This document shows, piece after piece, positions 10,321 through 19,932 of a stretch of 64,000 nucleotides of DNA (the stretch's first letter is position 1; each line of letters opens with the position of its first letter). The translations under genes were made by a program, and so were the position numbers. Origin of the DNA: Nitzschia sp. DOCU1. Its lineage: Eukaryota > Bacillariophyta > Bacillariophyceae > Bacillariales > Bacillariaceae. Under the pieces are notes generated by a model. It saw only the letters and a program-made list of their open reading frames with translations. It was not told where the DNA came from and searched no databases. The DNA lies in NCBI GenBank assembly GCA_951394045.1, contig OX595985.1:2418001-2482000 (forward strand), in the 5' to 3' direction.

Positions 10321-11304
10321 AGCTCATTTGCCTTGGCGTCATCGTCATACTTTGGATCGCTACCGATTGGGTCAGTTCTCGGCGACACTTCCTTTTTGCG
10401 CATCATGTACATCACTCTCTACTTTGTTGTCAGGTTCGGCTTGTTCGCTTCGTCGTCGTACTTTGGATTGCAATCAATTGGGTGGATACATCTCCTCGGA
10501 AACTTGAATCATATACCGAAAGGCGACGTGCAAGAACGAACGAACTTTGCTTCCCCGTCTCCTAACCCCGTGTATTCTCCTCGTGGTGCAAAAGAATAGA
10601 CATTACCAAGATCCAGCGTGGTATACAATAGAGGGGGCATGATGTCATTGCCCGAGACACCGTACAGTCGACTAATCCAAGGTCGGCTGGACCACAGCAA
10701 CATGGCCGCTCCTTGTTCCAAAGGAATGCGAGAGACGGATACCGGTCGGGCACCCAATAATCGACAGGATCGACGGTAGCCCGCCGCAATGATCAATATA
10801 ATCGACAGGATCGACGTAAGCCCGCAATGGACTATTGAACATCCCTGTTATCTCATGGTCCCCTTCTTTAACTTGCACAAGTTGAGATTGATAAGTTTAC
10901 AGCGCAAAACTGGGTAACCTTCAAGCCGGGAGCCTGGGCTGGATTGATCGACAAACGTATTCATGGATGGATGGGATTCTTGACGGAATGTTGGCAGATT
11001 CGAGTTGGCTCGGCCTTTGGAACGCTGGGAAATCTTGCTGGCAATACTCGACACTAGGAATCTTCACTCACATTTGCCAGAGCCGGCTCAAAACCAGCGA
11101 CTGTACAAAGTCATCGCTGCAAAGGGCCCCATTCGCGACGTCGTCTCGCAGGAAACGTCGTTCCCCGAAATCGACTTGCAAGGTTACCGCAGATTCCTGT
11201 ACCGTCCAACAAGATCCAAGCCCATAGCGCAAATTTGAAAAGGTGTTTCTTGACCCAGTAGTTGTTTACGTGCAACATCCATCGATGCTTTTCGTTGTAC
11301 CTTT
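10321..11304. other. Gene-poor stretch with short repeats
   Basis: No gene could be supported. A segment at about 10322-10375 recurs imperfectly at about 10438-10490; on the minus strand both copies read like PIxxxPKYDDxA, perhaps another ABCA leader remnant. A roughly 30-bp unit containing CGACAGGATCGACG is repeated at about 10760 and 10803. A plus-strand frame at 11005-11238 contains a protein-like stretch (RLYKVIAAKGPIRDVV) of unknown origin. Confidence 0.5.
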
Positions 11305-12110
11305 TCACGCGCCGACATCGGTTATTGAGTCTGCCGGTGCGCTCGACTGCTCAAGTGGTAGCAAAATGGTTCGGCTGGAGCATAGCCGTCGTAGCCACAG
11401 GTATAGAATCGGACGGCTAGACTCAACTCCTCTCCAAAGAAGAGTTGATGCTAATTGGGGTCGTAGGGAACGTCTTGGAGTAGCTATGCCAAAGATCTTC
11501 TGGAAATACAATTTACTGCAACGCCAAAAATGTAAGGATCCGATCCAGCGGCTAGGATTTGTTTGAGACAAGTCAAGTGTCAACCCCCACCATAGCCAAT
11601 GCGATTTCCCCATTTTCTGCTTGCTTGTTGCATTCGCGCCCCGACCGCCGTCCATCACGAGAACGTTCACGGTGGACGACGGCGTACCCCCCGACGCATC
11701 TGCAGGCTCTTCGTTACTAAGTAAACTTTCTGGGCAGTGTTCGTATTCCTTGTCAGCATCGTCTTCCACCACTAGAGCATGCTGTAAGGGAAGGGGCACG
11801 GTAAAGGTAGTTCCCTTTCCAATGCCTTTGGATGTAGCTATCTGACTTCCATGGTGATGCTTGACGACTCCTTTGGAAATGAACAACCCGCGCCCTGTTC
11901 CTTGACCAACTTGAAACATATTTACTATGAATTGAATGCCATCCCAGGAGAACGTCTCGAGTTGTAATGGCGACATGCCTGTGCCCGTATCTTGAACCTC
12001 GATTAAAATGATCCCAGCATCAAAATAGATACAAAAATCAAACTGTACCAAAACCAGGGCTGCAGCTTCAGCAACAAGGGGACTTGGAATGCAGAATCAA
12101 CAGCAGCTAA
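11305..12110 (-). pseudogene. Histidine-kinase ATPase domain remnant
   Basis: The frame reads ILIEVQDTGTGMSPLQL (G1 box, DxGxGM), then FQVGQGTGRGLFISKGVVKHH (F and G2 boxes, GxGxGL) and GKGTTFTVPLPL (end of the HATPase_c domain). A linker leads to VNVLVMDG, which looks like the first strand of a receiver domain; coding character is lost after about 11600. The N box and the dimerisation/phosphoacceptor helix are absent, and the frame is closed upstream by a TGA near 12113. It is a dead piece of a hybrid histidine kinase. Confidence 0.75.
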
Positions 12111-12130
12111 GGCTATCATCGAAGCCCTGC

Positions 12131-12389
12131 ACCTTAAGAGTACATTCATAGCAGAGGGAACGTAGACTCAAACCACAAAGCCACAATCTCGGATTATACC
12201 ACTACGACAGCAAACTGTCCGGTATAATAGAACGCAACTTCGGTGTTGACGGTCGTAGTCGTCTTGGCCAAACGGATCTCCGGCGGTAGATCGTAGTCGA
12301 AACTTAAGAGTACATTCGTAGCGAAGGGAACGTAGACTCAAACCACAAAGCCGCAATCTTGGATAAAGCCACTACGACAGAAAAATGTC
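12131..12389. repeat. Direct duplication, about 89-bp copies
   Basis: 12131-12219 and 12301-12389 are close copies (offset 170 bp) separated by about 80 bp of single-copy sequence. No coding sense was found in either copy. Confidence 0.85.
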
Positions 12390-12737
12390 CAGCGATGCCC
12401 TTCGCCCCGATTTTCCTTGGTACTTGCTCAGGTAACGATGATTTATTCTTCGCCGCGGCGGTTCTTCTTCTTATAGTAGAAGACACTTCCCACATCCACC
12501 AAACGAGAATGTAACTGCAACTCGCTTTCCAAGGCGGAACATGAACCCAATGCAGCCCACAAGGAATATTGGGGCAGTAATGGCAGTGAAAGATATGAGT
12601 AGAGATACCAGCACTGCTGGTGTAAAGAAGTATTGCCCTTCTGCCCTTGCTGTTGTCGCCCACTAGGTAAAATGAGACCGGAAGTTCAGCAAGTCGGAAT
12701 TGAATAGTTTGTCGGGAGCTTGACCTTTGACTTCATT
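12390..12737. other. Non-coding stretch
   Basis: Only weak unrelated ORFs are open here. The minus-strand one (12304-12663) has unusual composition and no recognised motif. Confidence 0.4.
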
Positions 12738-12981
12738 GCACGGGTAAGCGTCTTATTCACCATTGCGGAGATGAGCCCCCGCTTGTCCACGTCCAGGTCC
12801 AAGGTACTAAGTAGTTCCAGTAAGGGCACGGGTAAGCGTCTTATTCATCATCGGAGATGAACCACCTCAAAGTCCAGGTCCAAGGTACTAAGTAGTTCCA
12901 GTAAGGCACGGGTAAGGGTCTTATTCATCATCGCGGAGATGAACCACCGCTTGTCCAAGTCCAAGGTAGTAGTCCCAGTAA
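12738..12981. repeat. Three-copy minisatellite
   Basis: Units start with GCACGGGTAAG at 12738, 12826 and 12906 (88, 80 and about 75 bp). They share GTCTTATTCA, GGAGATGA and CCAAGGTA. The second and third units carry small deletions. Confidence 0.93.
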
Positions 12982-13576
12982 CAGGAGAAAGCACGCGATA
13001 TTTTCGCATCTCGTATTCTGGACTCTTTTTACCTCCGTAATTTTGTCAGTAATGTTGCATAAATCACCAGCATGATGAATCTATGCTTGGCAAGTCGGCA
13101 AGATTGCTGCAGCCAACGAAACTGCCAAAAGAGCGAGTCGGTTCATGGGCCGATTAGCGCAAAAACGGAAGAACCTGACCGTAGGTGTGGGGAGGCGGCT
13201 ACAACGCTTGCAACTATAACCCCACCACTTCCATGAGTCAAAGTTTACGAGAGCACCCGATCATTTAAGCTAGACGGCTTGTGAGTTGAGAAAAGCCAGA
13301 AAAGGTCCGATTTTAGGGCTCTTTTCGGGCTCGATTTAGGAGGTCCTGAAATCGACAAACCGTAAATTTCACGAAGCGAGGCAACTGCTGTAGGCGGATC
13401 TAGACGATGCCATTCGCTCAAGTCTGTTCAGGGAGGCTTCAAAGCACCCGGGGGGCAACGAATCAGAGCCTGAAAGCAATAAGGGCTGTCACAGGCTTGC
13501 TTCCAAAATAGTGCCATGGTCGTTCTTTGGTGGGGGGTCGAAAATCGCTGATTTCGTAGGATATGGATGGTAAAAG
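12982..13576. other. Gene-free intergenic stretch
   Basis: Nothing recognisable was seen on either strand: no long ORF, RNA gene or repeat. Confidence 0.5.
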
Positions 13577-13843
13577 TCATTTCGCTTTGGGTCTTTTTCG
13601 ACTCAATGGAGTTCTTCGCGAACGGAACGCCCTCTGAGGGTCTGGACGCCGCCAGGAGTCGTACTTCAATGCGATTGACTCATTCGAGCTTTCAATATGG
13701 CATTCCATCCTTTCGGTAAAATGCATAACAGCAGCAAGCTTACAAGAACGACTTGCTACTGAAACGGATTCGCCTCTAGCAGAAGCAATAGACAGGCCCG
13801 CCATTACATGCTCCTTTGAAGATGGCGACAGTGGCCTCTTCAC
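13577..13843 (-). CDS. Hypothetical 88-residue protein, doubtful
   Basis: A minus-strand ORF with an ATG and a basic, Ser-rich product (start MKRPLSPSSKEH, end SRKRPKAK). No domain is recognised. It could be a small nuclear protein or chance. It lies 376 bp downstream of the PDZ-PX-VPS9 gene's stop, on the same strand. Confidence 0.25.
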   Translation of the reverse strand: MKRPLSPSSKEHVMAGLSIASARGESVSVASRSCKLAAVMHFTERMECHIESSNESIALKYDSWRRPDPQRAFRSRRTPLSRKRPKAK

Positions 13844-14218
13844 ACCAGGAACAAGCTAGCTGGTTGGGATAACTCCTCTAGTAGTAGGAGTAGCAAAGGT
13901 ACATTTCCATAGCATTACGAATGATTACGTTGGCTACCCTTACTATTCATATTCGAGATCCTAGTAGCGAGGACCAAGAACCGCAAGTAACATGACGGTG
14001 GGACTCTTCCTCTTGCTTCGACACAGCGGTGTACTGGTAGTCGTCTCTTTACAATCTTTGTCAGTACAGAATGAGATCCACAATGGTAGCCTGGGGGGAA
14101 GCCAAAACGACGTTTTGGGATTTAACCAGGCAAGTTGCGGTACCCGGCAAGCAAGTCGGCTAATGCCTGGGCTACTACACTTGTTGCAGCAGTCGCCTTT
14201 CGGCGGCGCAAGCAACAA

Positions 14219-17200
14219 TCATTCTTCATTCAACGACACTTCGGTCAACGGCCCAGTCAAGAACGATACTGCATCGTCGTCATCGCCGTCGTCTGCCTCT
14301 GTCAAATCCAATTCCGTAATATGGGAAATAGCGGCTTCGAATGATGCCAAGAAATAGCCGATTTCGCCAATTCTATTCATCCTGTCGCAGAGCGTTTGCA
14401 AAAGGAGACAAAGGGCGCAGGGACGTTCCATGTCAGCGCGGACAACACAAAAGATAAAAATAGGCAAAAAGTCGTCCGCGCCCAACGTTTGATGGGTCGA
14501 CAAAGGATGCTCTTGCTCATACAAACGCGTTATCTCACGGGCAGAATCCACAATGGCTCGAAGTTTGACACAGGGAAGAGTACTCATGCCGACGCCCTTT
14601 TTCAAAATAGTAGCGACAGACTGCCAATGACTCGGACTTCGTTTAGTGGAGGGTATTCGAAATGCACCCTGCGCTCGCCGCCGCAACTCTTTGAGTTTGA
14701 ATTGAACTTGCATATCTTCGTGTCGCCACCCGTTGACCAGCAACCTGGAAACGACACTACGGAGTGGGACGTAGACCTCAATTTCGACTTGTTCTCGTAC
14801 AGCTTCTCGGACTAGTCGTCCCCATGCGGTCTCATCCGCCAGCACAGCCTCATGACACGAAGCATAGTAGTCATGTCGTGCAATCTGCATCAAATCATCC
14901 GCGCATCCTTCCAGAATTAAATCTACCAGCTGATCCAAAAACGCCTGAAGACGCTCCAAATCATGCCTGGCTCTGGATTGCAACGTCGCTTGGACTTGAA
15001 GAGATTCAATATCTTCCAGTTTGGGACCCTGCCTACGAGTGGTATCGACAAAGTCTTGGACAATCGCAGTCATCACATTCAACAGAAAGACCCGATATGT
15101 ATAGCGCTGTAAGCTTTGTTTGAGATCGTGACGGAGTGTCGTTGTTCGAATGGTAGAAAGAGGCTCCGTCTGCTCATGTGTGCTGTCTTGGTATGATTTG
15201 GAATCATCGTCGTGATAAACGTTGGCAACCCCGTTTCCCCCGGTTGTCCGACGTTGAACCAATGGCGACTCTACTACTGGGCAACCTAGCCGTGACATGT
15301 TTTCGCGATTGTCAGTCGTCCCACCATCGTACGACAAGTTAGTGCTTTGTTCTGACAAGCCCGCTTCGACTCCCAAAAAGCTTTGCACATGAATCGCCAG
15401 CTCTGCAATTTCGGGCACAATCGGAACACAAGTATACACCAAACTGCACAGTTTGCGCAAAAAGTGCTCCAATTGATGACAATGAGAATCGCCCCCAAAG
15501 TCCTGATGCTGACTTGAAGTCTTGTTTGTGGTTGTCGTAGAAAATGATGATGATGATCGTACCGGATTAGTATAGGACCACCAACCCAGTTTCTTGTTGT
15601 TTGTATTGGTAGCAGAAGGAAATTCCCATTCGTGGAGACCCATGGATTTCGGTGCAATTTCCAAACAAGCTTGGTGCAAGTCTTGAAAATCTTGCTGATA
15701 GCGAATGGGAGCATACCATTCTTTGGTCGTTTCCACATCATAGACCCAAATGGAAAAGGCACGTTGATCCCGATCGACAAAGGAATGAACAATCCTTGCG
15801 CACAAAGCTTGTCGAACATTGTAGAGTGGAACAAGTAGTTCATTCCAGGATGGATTAGTACTGCTCCGACGTGCTGTCTCGTTGTCGTCGTTATGGTACA
15901 TGGATGGACTTTGCCAAACCTGTCGTCGTTGTTCGTGCCGTCCTCGCGATTCACCAGGAAAATAGGATCTAAAAAACGGAGCCGCTGCAGCCGTTCCTCG
16001 AGAAACCGATTGCTCGACGTCTTCCAAAGAAATATCCTGCATATGGATGGCGGCAGTCACTGCCAATGGCGTAGATGGCGGACAAAACCATTCTTGGTGT
16101 GGTGCAGAAAACAGTAAGTGTCGTGTCGTGGCATCCAATCGTAAGGCTTGTTGGCTCTCCCATTGCCACGTTCGCATGGTAAATTGATGCAAATGACGTG
16201 TAATTTGTACTTCATCTTGATGTCCTCGAATCAAACCCCGTTTGGCCAGGGCCTTGGCAAATGGATGAATGACCATTGGTGCTTGTCGAAGATGTTGATA
16301 TGGTTGACGCGACTCCAATTGCCCATTGTATGGTGTTGTAGAGGAATGTGTGGTAGTCGTAGTAATTGTGGAAGCTGTAGCAATACTTTCCAAATCGGTA
16401 TCATTCTGAAAGAATAACCTACGATGAACGGGTCCCTCTCTGGTTCGAGGTGCCTCTGGATACTCATCGTCGTCTTCTTCTGGATAAAAGGTCGAGTCCA
16501 ATAAAGAGCAATTTCGTTCCACCAGAGTCGGCGAGGCTGGAGTCACAGTAACAGCTGGTAGTTTGCGTCCCAAGTGCAAAACGATTGGATCCGCAGAATT
16601 TTGAATCGCTTGAACGACCTGTTGCATCGTACTGGTTACGCCTACGGCGGCATCATCAACATGATTCAAAAAGTAACACGTCGAGCCATTGATTCCAATC
16701 AAAGTATCGCCCGGCACAATACAATCGAGCTTGGCCGAAGGATTTTCCGGATGAGATACGAGTCCATGTACCAAAATATCATCCTCGTCGGACATGGTCA
16801 ACGTTAATCCCAGCCCCAGGGTGGCATGTCGATGAATCACCACGGTATAAAACAAGAATTGTTGTGACTGTTGCTGTTCCTCGGGGGGTACTAGTGCAAC
16901 CAAAGTAGTGGTAGCTTTCGATTCCAATACTTGAAACTCCATTCGCTTTCGTGACGACTGCACCAGTAGATATTCTTGCAAGACACGATTGTGTAAATCC
17001 GCCACAAACTCATAACGTGTCGTGCCCCCTAGAGTTCGACGGACTGCTATGGTGGTGGGCAATCGTAAGAATTCTGACGGTAATTCGACAGGTGTCCATT
17101 CTGTCGTTGTAGGATTATGGTCACTTTGTGGTTGCGTCGCCGTCGTCGACGATTGTTGTTGAAGAAGCGAGTTCCATATTCGTTGTCCCAACTTGGAGGC

Positions 17201-17479
17201 AGGTCTTTGCGCCAGTTTTTGATGAATGCGATGGTGGTGCAATTCTCTCAAAGCCTCGGGGGATTCTTCTGGAAAGATTTGTTTCAGCAAGGCAATGGCG
17301 GGAACATCATCATCCAAGGTCGAATTCAAGGGATTCACAATGCTGGAAATATCAGCAGTAGTAGTATCCAGACTTGTATGGACATGATCGGAAGTCGAAG
17401 AAGTTGAAGCAACAGAATCGGCATTATCCAAAAGAGATTGATCCCCGGCAGGACTGGGTTTCTCATCGTCCTGCATCAT
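14219..17479 (-). CDS. PDZ-PX-VPS9 protein, predicted Rab5-family exchange factor
   Basis: The product (about 1086 residues, single exon) should activate Rab5-type GTPases on endosomes. A PDZ-like domain at about residues 210-300 contains LGLGLTL, GDTLIGING and IVLHLGRK. A PX phosphoinositide-binding domain at about 550-705 has ALCARIVHSFV, a YxDFQDLH-type helix and FLRKLCSLV. The C-terminal VPS9 domain (about 910-1050) carries LRAIVDSAREITRLY, then GADDFLPIFIFCVVRA with the catalytic Asp, then GEIGYFLASFEAAI. The first ATG in frame is at 17479; the frame stays open upstream to 17524 without an ATG. Linkers are rich in Gln, Thr, Ser and Asp. The Copia element lies 235 bp upstream of the start, so the promoter region may be affected. 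No break was seen. Confidence 0.88.
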   Translation of the reverse strand: MMQDDEKPSPAGDQSLLDNADSVASTSSTSDHVHTSLDTTTADISSIVNPLNSTLDDDVPAIALLKQIFPEESPEALRELHHHRIHQKLAQRPASKLGQRIWNSLLQQQSSTTATQPQSDHNPTTTEWTPVELPSEFLRLPTTIAVRRTLGGTTRYEFVADLHNRVLQEYLLVQSSRKRMEFQVLESKATTTLVALVPPEEQQQSQQFLFYTVVIHRHATLGLGLTLTMSDEDDILVHGLVSHPENPSAKLDCIVPGDTLIGINGSTCYFLNHVDDAAVGVTSTMQQVVQAIQNSADPIVLHLGRKLPAVTVTPASPTLVERNCSLLDSTFYPEEDDDEYPEAPRTREGPVHRRLFFQNDTDLESIATASTITTTTTHSSTTPYNGQLESRQPYQHLRQAPMVIHPFAKALAKRGLIRGHQDEVQITRHLHQFTMRTWQWESQQALRLDATTRHLLFSAPHQEWFCPPSTPLAVTAAIHMQDISLEDVEQSVSRGTAAAAPFFRSYFPGESRGRHEQRRQVWQSPSMYHNDDNETARRSSTNPSWNELLVPLYNVRQALCARIVHSFVDRDQRAFSIWVYDVETTKEWYAPIRYQQDFQDLHQACLEIAPKSMGLHEWEFPSATNTNNKKLGWWSYTNPVRSSSSFSTTTTNKTSSQHQDFGGDSHCHQLEHFLRKLCSLVYTCVPIVPEIAELAIHVQSFLGVEAGLSEQSTNLSYDGGTTDNRENMSRLGCPVVESPLVQRRTTGGNGVANVYHDDDSKSYQDSTHEQTEPLSTIRTTTLRHDLKQSLQRYTYRVFLLNVMTAIVQDFVDTTRRQGPKLEDIESLQVQATLQSRARHDLERLQAFLDQLVDLILEGCADDLMQIARHDYYASCHEAVLADETAWGRLVREAVREQVEIEVYVPLRSVVSRLLVNGWRHEDMQVQFKLKELRRRAQGAFRIPSTKRSPSHWQSVATILKKGVGMSTLPCVKLRAIVDSAREITRLYEQEHPLSTHQTLGADDFLPIFIFCVVRADMERPCALCLLLQTLCDRMNRIGEIGYFLASFEAAISHITELDLTEADDGDDDDAVSFLTGPLTEVSLNEE

Positions 17480-17718
17480 CCTCGGAACTGCTGTTATCGG
17501 GTCGTTACAGACATGGGGCAACAATTGCAGTTTCAGGCAAACAGAGTTTGGATTGCAATGAAACGGACGATTGTTATAGCTGCTAGAATCAATCGTTTGT
17601 CTTTGACCTCTTCTCTCTTTCTATTTCAGCGGGGCGTCATTGTCGTCGTCGTCGACAGAAGTCACACGGTAGAAGGAAGGTATGAGGATATATCTTTGTA
17701 CGAATAGACGTCTGAAAA

Positions 17719-17873
17719 CGTTATTTCCCCGAAGGAGTGGCATGGTTTAGTCTAGTTAGTCAAGCCGGGCGTTCGTATCCCGCGCGGTAATGCCATAATA
17801 TTTTGTTGTGATGACTTTTTTTTACTCTTGTTACGTTTTGAGTGGCTCCGAGTCACTCAGTCGATGATTTCTC
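17719..17873 (+). repeat. 5' LTR of the Copia element
   Basis: 155 bp, identical to 24231-24385. It contains a tRNA-like segment (17739-17795) and a run of eight T at 17816-17823. Confidence 0.95.
17739..17795 (+). promoter_or_regulatory. tRNA-like segment with A-box and B-box in the LTR
   Basis: The 57-bp segment is closed by a 6-bp stem (TGGCAT, starting one base upstream, with ATGCCA). It contains TAGTCTAGTTAG, matching the Pol III A box TRGYNNAGYNGG at 11 of 12 positions, and GTTCGTATCC, one base away from the B box GTTCGANTCC. A T8 run follows 20 bp later, as for a Pol III terminator. There is no anticodon arm, so it is not a normal tRNA gene. It recurs at 24251-24307 in the 3' LTR. Confidence 0.55.
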
Positions 17874-17888
17874 GGTTTATCAGACCCA
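17874..17888 (+). promoter_or_regulatory. Primer-binding site candidate
   Basis: Directly after the 5' LTR, GGTTTATCAGACCC resembles the TGGTATCAGAGC type of site that pairs with initiator-Met tRNA in Copia elements. Confidence 0.6.
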
Positions 17889-18465
17889 GTTTGCTAACTA
17901 CAACACCTGGGGAGGTGTCGACAATACCTGGCTCTTCGATTGATGAAGGGAGAGTCGGCGAAAGAGCAAAAGAAAGAGGCTCATGGTCGTCAACCATGTT
18001 TCGTGTCGAGCATCGCGAAACGACGATTCAGCTGGCGTTGCTCGCTTCGGGCGCGCGCAGCCATCTCGCCACACGGGTGGACGCACCCACAACCGCACCA
18101 TGCTCGGTGCGCTGCAGCACGGGCTTCTCCGGCATAATGCATGGCAATAAAGGTCTTGAAAACGGAGAAACCCATATAAATAAAATTGACCACGTCAGAC
18201 GGAGCATATGTCTCCGCCTTGATGGGCATATACAAATGACGACGTGTCACCTCATTTCTCACCCCTTTAGCCCAATCAGATGTGTTGAACATGAAAAGGA
18301 AATTCCAAGAGGATGTGCTGCTTTCCAATGCAAATGGCCTGCATCTCGGCTCGATGTTTTCGGACGCTTTCGACGCGTCTCGGAATTGATGTTTTGTGTT
18401 CCCTCACACCGAGACTTTTGTTTTCGTGACAACTTGTTGTGTTATCCTGCTTCTTTACTGTTACT
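17889..18465 (+). other. Copia leader region
   Basis: About 580 bp between the primer-binding site and the gag ATG. It should hold packaging and dimerisation signals. Overlapping open frames here are not in frame with a known protein. Confidence 0.5.
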
Positions 18466-19932
18466 ATGGCTGCTGCTGCTGTTGACCCTGCTGTGCAGGA
18501 ATTTGCTGGCTACCTTGGCGACGTCCTTGCTTTTGATCCTGAGATCGTTGAGGCATTGCTCTGGCAAGGTTACTCAAAGTTTGACGACGTGAAAAGTATC
18601 GTTGATGAGGATGAGTTGGATTCTTTGTTCTCCGCCATCCGCCGTCCTGGCGGTACTATACTCAACAACAATAACGAGGAGATTAACAACCCCGGTACCT
18701 TTATGGGGACCAACCAGCAGAAACGCTTCCGTCAGTTGGTCTATTATATGCGTTACATGGAGACGATCCAGAGGGATTTTGTCGTTGCCGAGGCTTCGCT
18801 TGGTCGTTTGACCAGATTGTGGAAGTTTAAGGTCGACCTGGATAGGATTAAGAAAGACGGCAACCCCTCTCTACCGGAGAAGTTTACTACGGCTAAAAAG
18901 TCGAGGGAGACGATTGAGGACATCGATTCTTGGATTGGTTCCTCCTATGGAATCGAGGGGACTCCTTTGGAGTATATCGTCCGTCCCGAAGTCCAGCTGC
19001 CTGCCACCGATCCCGGGTTCGGAAATCCTACCTTTCGTTCCGAGTTGATTCGTCGTGCTCACCACACGGGAGACACTTTCCAGATCGACAATGAAACGGT
19101 TTTCAATCTCATGCGGCATGTTACTCACGGCACCGATGCGTGGGCATTTGTTAAGCAGTTCGACCGCACCAAAGACGGACGGTCCGCCTACTTGTCGTTC
19201 AAGGCGCAGTATGCTGGTGCCTCTCATATCAGTCAAGTGAAGAATAAGGCGGAGAATACTCTCAACACCATCTTCTGGAATGGCAAGGCGCGGAATTTCC
19301 AATGGGATGGCTTCATTGCGCGTCACAGGAGTGCCTTTGCCGACCTGGAGGCTTACGGAGAAGGCCGTACAGATGAGGCTAAGGTGCGCAGTTTGCTCTC
19401 ACGTATCACTGACGAGCGTCTTGCTGTTGCAAAGGGAGTTGTTTTCTCGAATGCGGCTCTTTTGACGAATTACCAGCAGGCCATTGATTATCTCGGAGGC
19501 CAGCTTGATGCGGCTGAGAGTATGGTAAAATCGGCACTACCGAGGAATATTTCGAGCACCACCAGCTCGGGCGGCGATGGACGAGGTGGACGAGGTCGCG
19601 GTGGAAGAGGCCGCGGACGAGGTTTTGGAAGAGGTGGTGGTAGAGGCGGTCGAGGCCGAGGACGTGGAGGTGGCGGCGGAGGAAGATTTTCCGAATCAGG
19701 TCACCTACTCAATAATGGCTCGTACCCCTTTGCTATCTGGAATACTTTTACAAAGGAGGAGAAGGATTATGTTATGGATCTCAAGCGCAAGGCGGGAAAC
19801 CGCAACGTGTCGAGTACTAAGTCGGAGGAAACGCCGACGACCGTGTCTACGAGCGCCCAGAGTGAGACATCATCAATGAGCGTCGACAACAGTCATGTTG
19901 CCGCTTCTATGACTCGACGAAAGAAGGATTGA
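18466..19932 (+). CDS. gag: Copia Gag-like protein with RGG-rich tail
   Basis: The 488-residue product would form the virus-like particle and bind element RNA. The ATG at 18466 (MAAAAVDPAVQEF) is preferred over one 27 bp upstream. The N-terminal two thirds are a helical capsid-like domain. At about residues 368-408 comes a run of RGG and RGRG repeats, a nucleic-acid-binding tract standing where many Copia Gags have a CCHC zinc knuckle. No CCHC motif was seen. The ORF ends at TGA 19930-19932, exactly in frame with pol. Confidence 0.85.
   Translation: MAAAAVDPAVQEFAGYLGDVLAFDPEIVEALLWQGYSKFDDVKSIVDEDELDSLFSAIRRPGGTILNNNNEEINNPGTFMGTNQQKRFRQLVYYMRYMETIQRDFVVAEASLGRLTRLWKFKVDLDRIKKDGNPSLPEKFTTAKKSRETIEDIDSWIGSSYGIEGTPLEYIVRPEVQLPATDPGFGNPTFRSELIRRAHHTGDTFQIDNETVFNLMRHVTHGTDAWAFVKQFDRTKDGRSAYLSFKAQYAGASHISQVKNKAENTLNTIFWNGKARNFQWDGFIARHRSAFADLEAYGEGRTDEAKVRSLLSRITDERLAVAKGVVFSNAALLTNYQQAIDYLGGQLDAAESMVKSALPRNISSTTSSGGDGRGGRGRGGRGRGRGFGRGGGRGGRGRGRGGGGGGRFSESGHLLNNGSYPFAIWNTFTKEEKDYVMDLKRKAGNRNVSSTKSEETPTTVSTSAQSETSSMSVDNSHVAASMTRRKKD

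Noticed and set aside
17739..17795. A functional tRNA gene
   Set aside because: There is no anticodon arm and the sequence is only 57 nt long; it occurs in both LTRs as part of the element.
17719..17873. Classic TG...CA LTR ends
   Set aside because: The identical segments and target duplication fix the ends at CGTTAT and TTCTC, or one base further; no TG...CA pair fits.
17828..18592. Plus-strand ORF of 254 codons starting in the 5' LTR
   Set aside because: It overlaps the LTR, the leader and the start of gag in a different frame, has no motif and low-quality composition.
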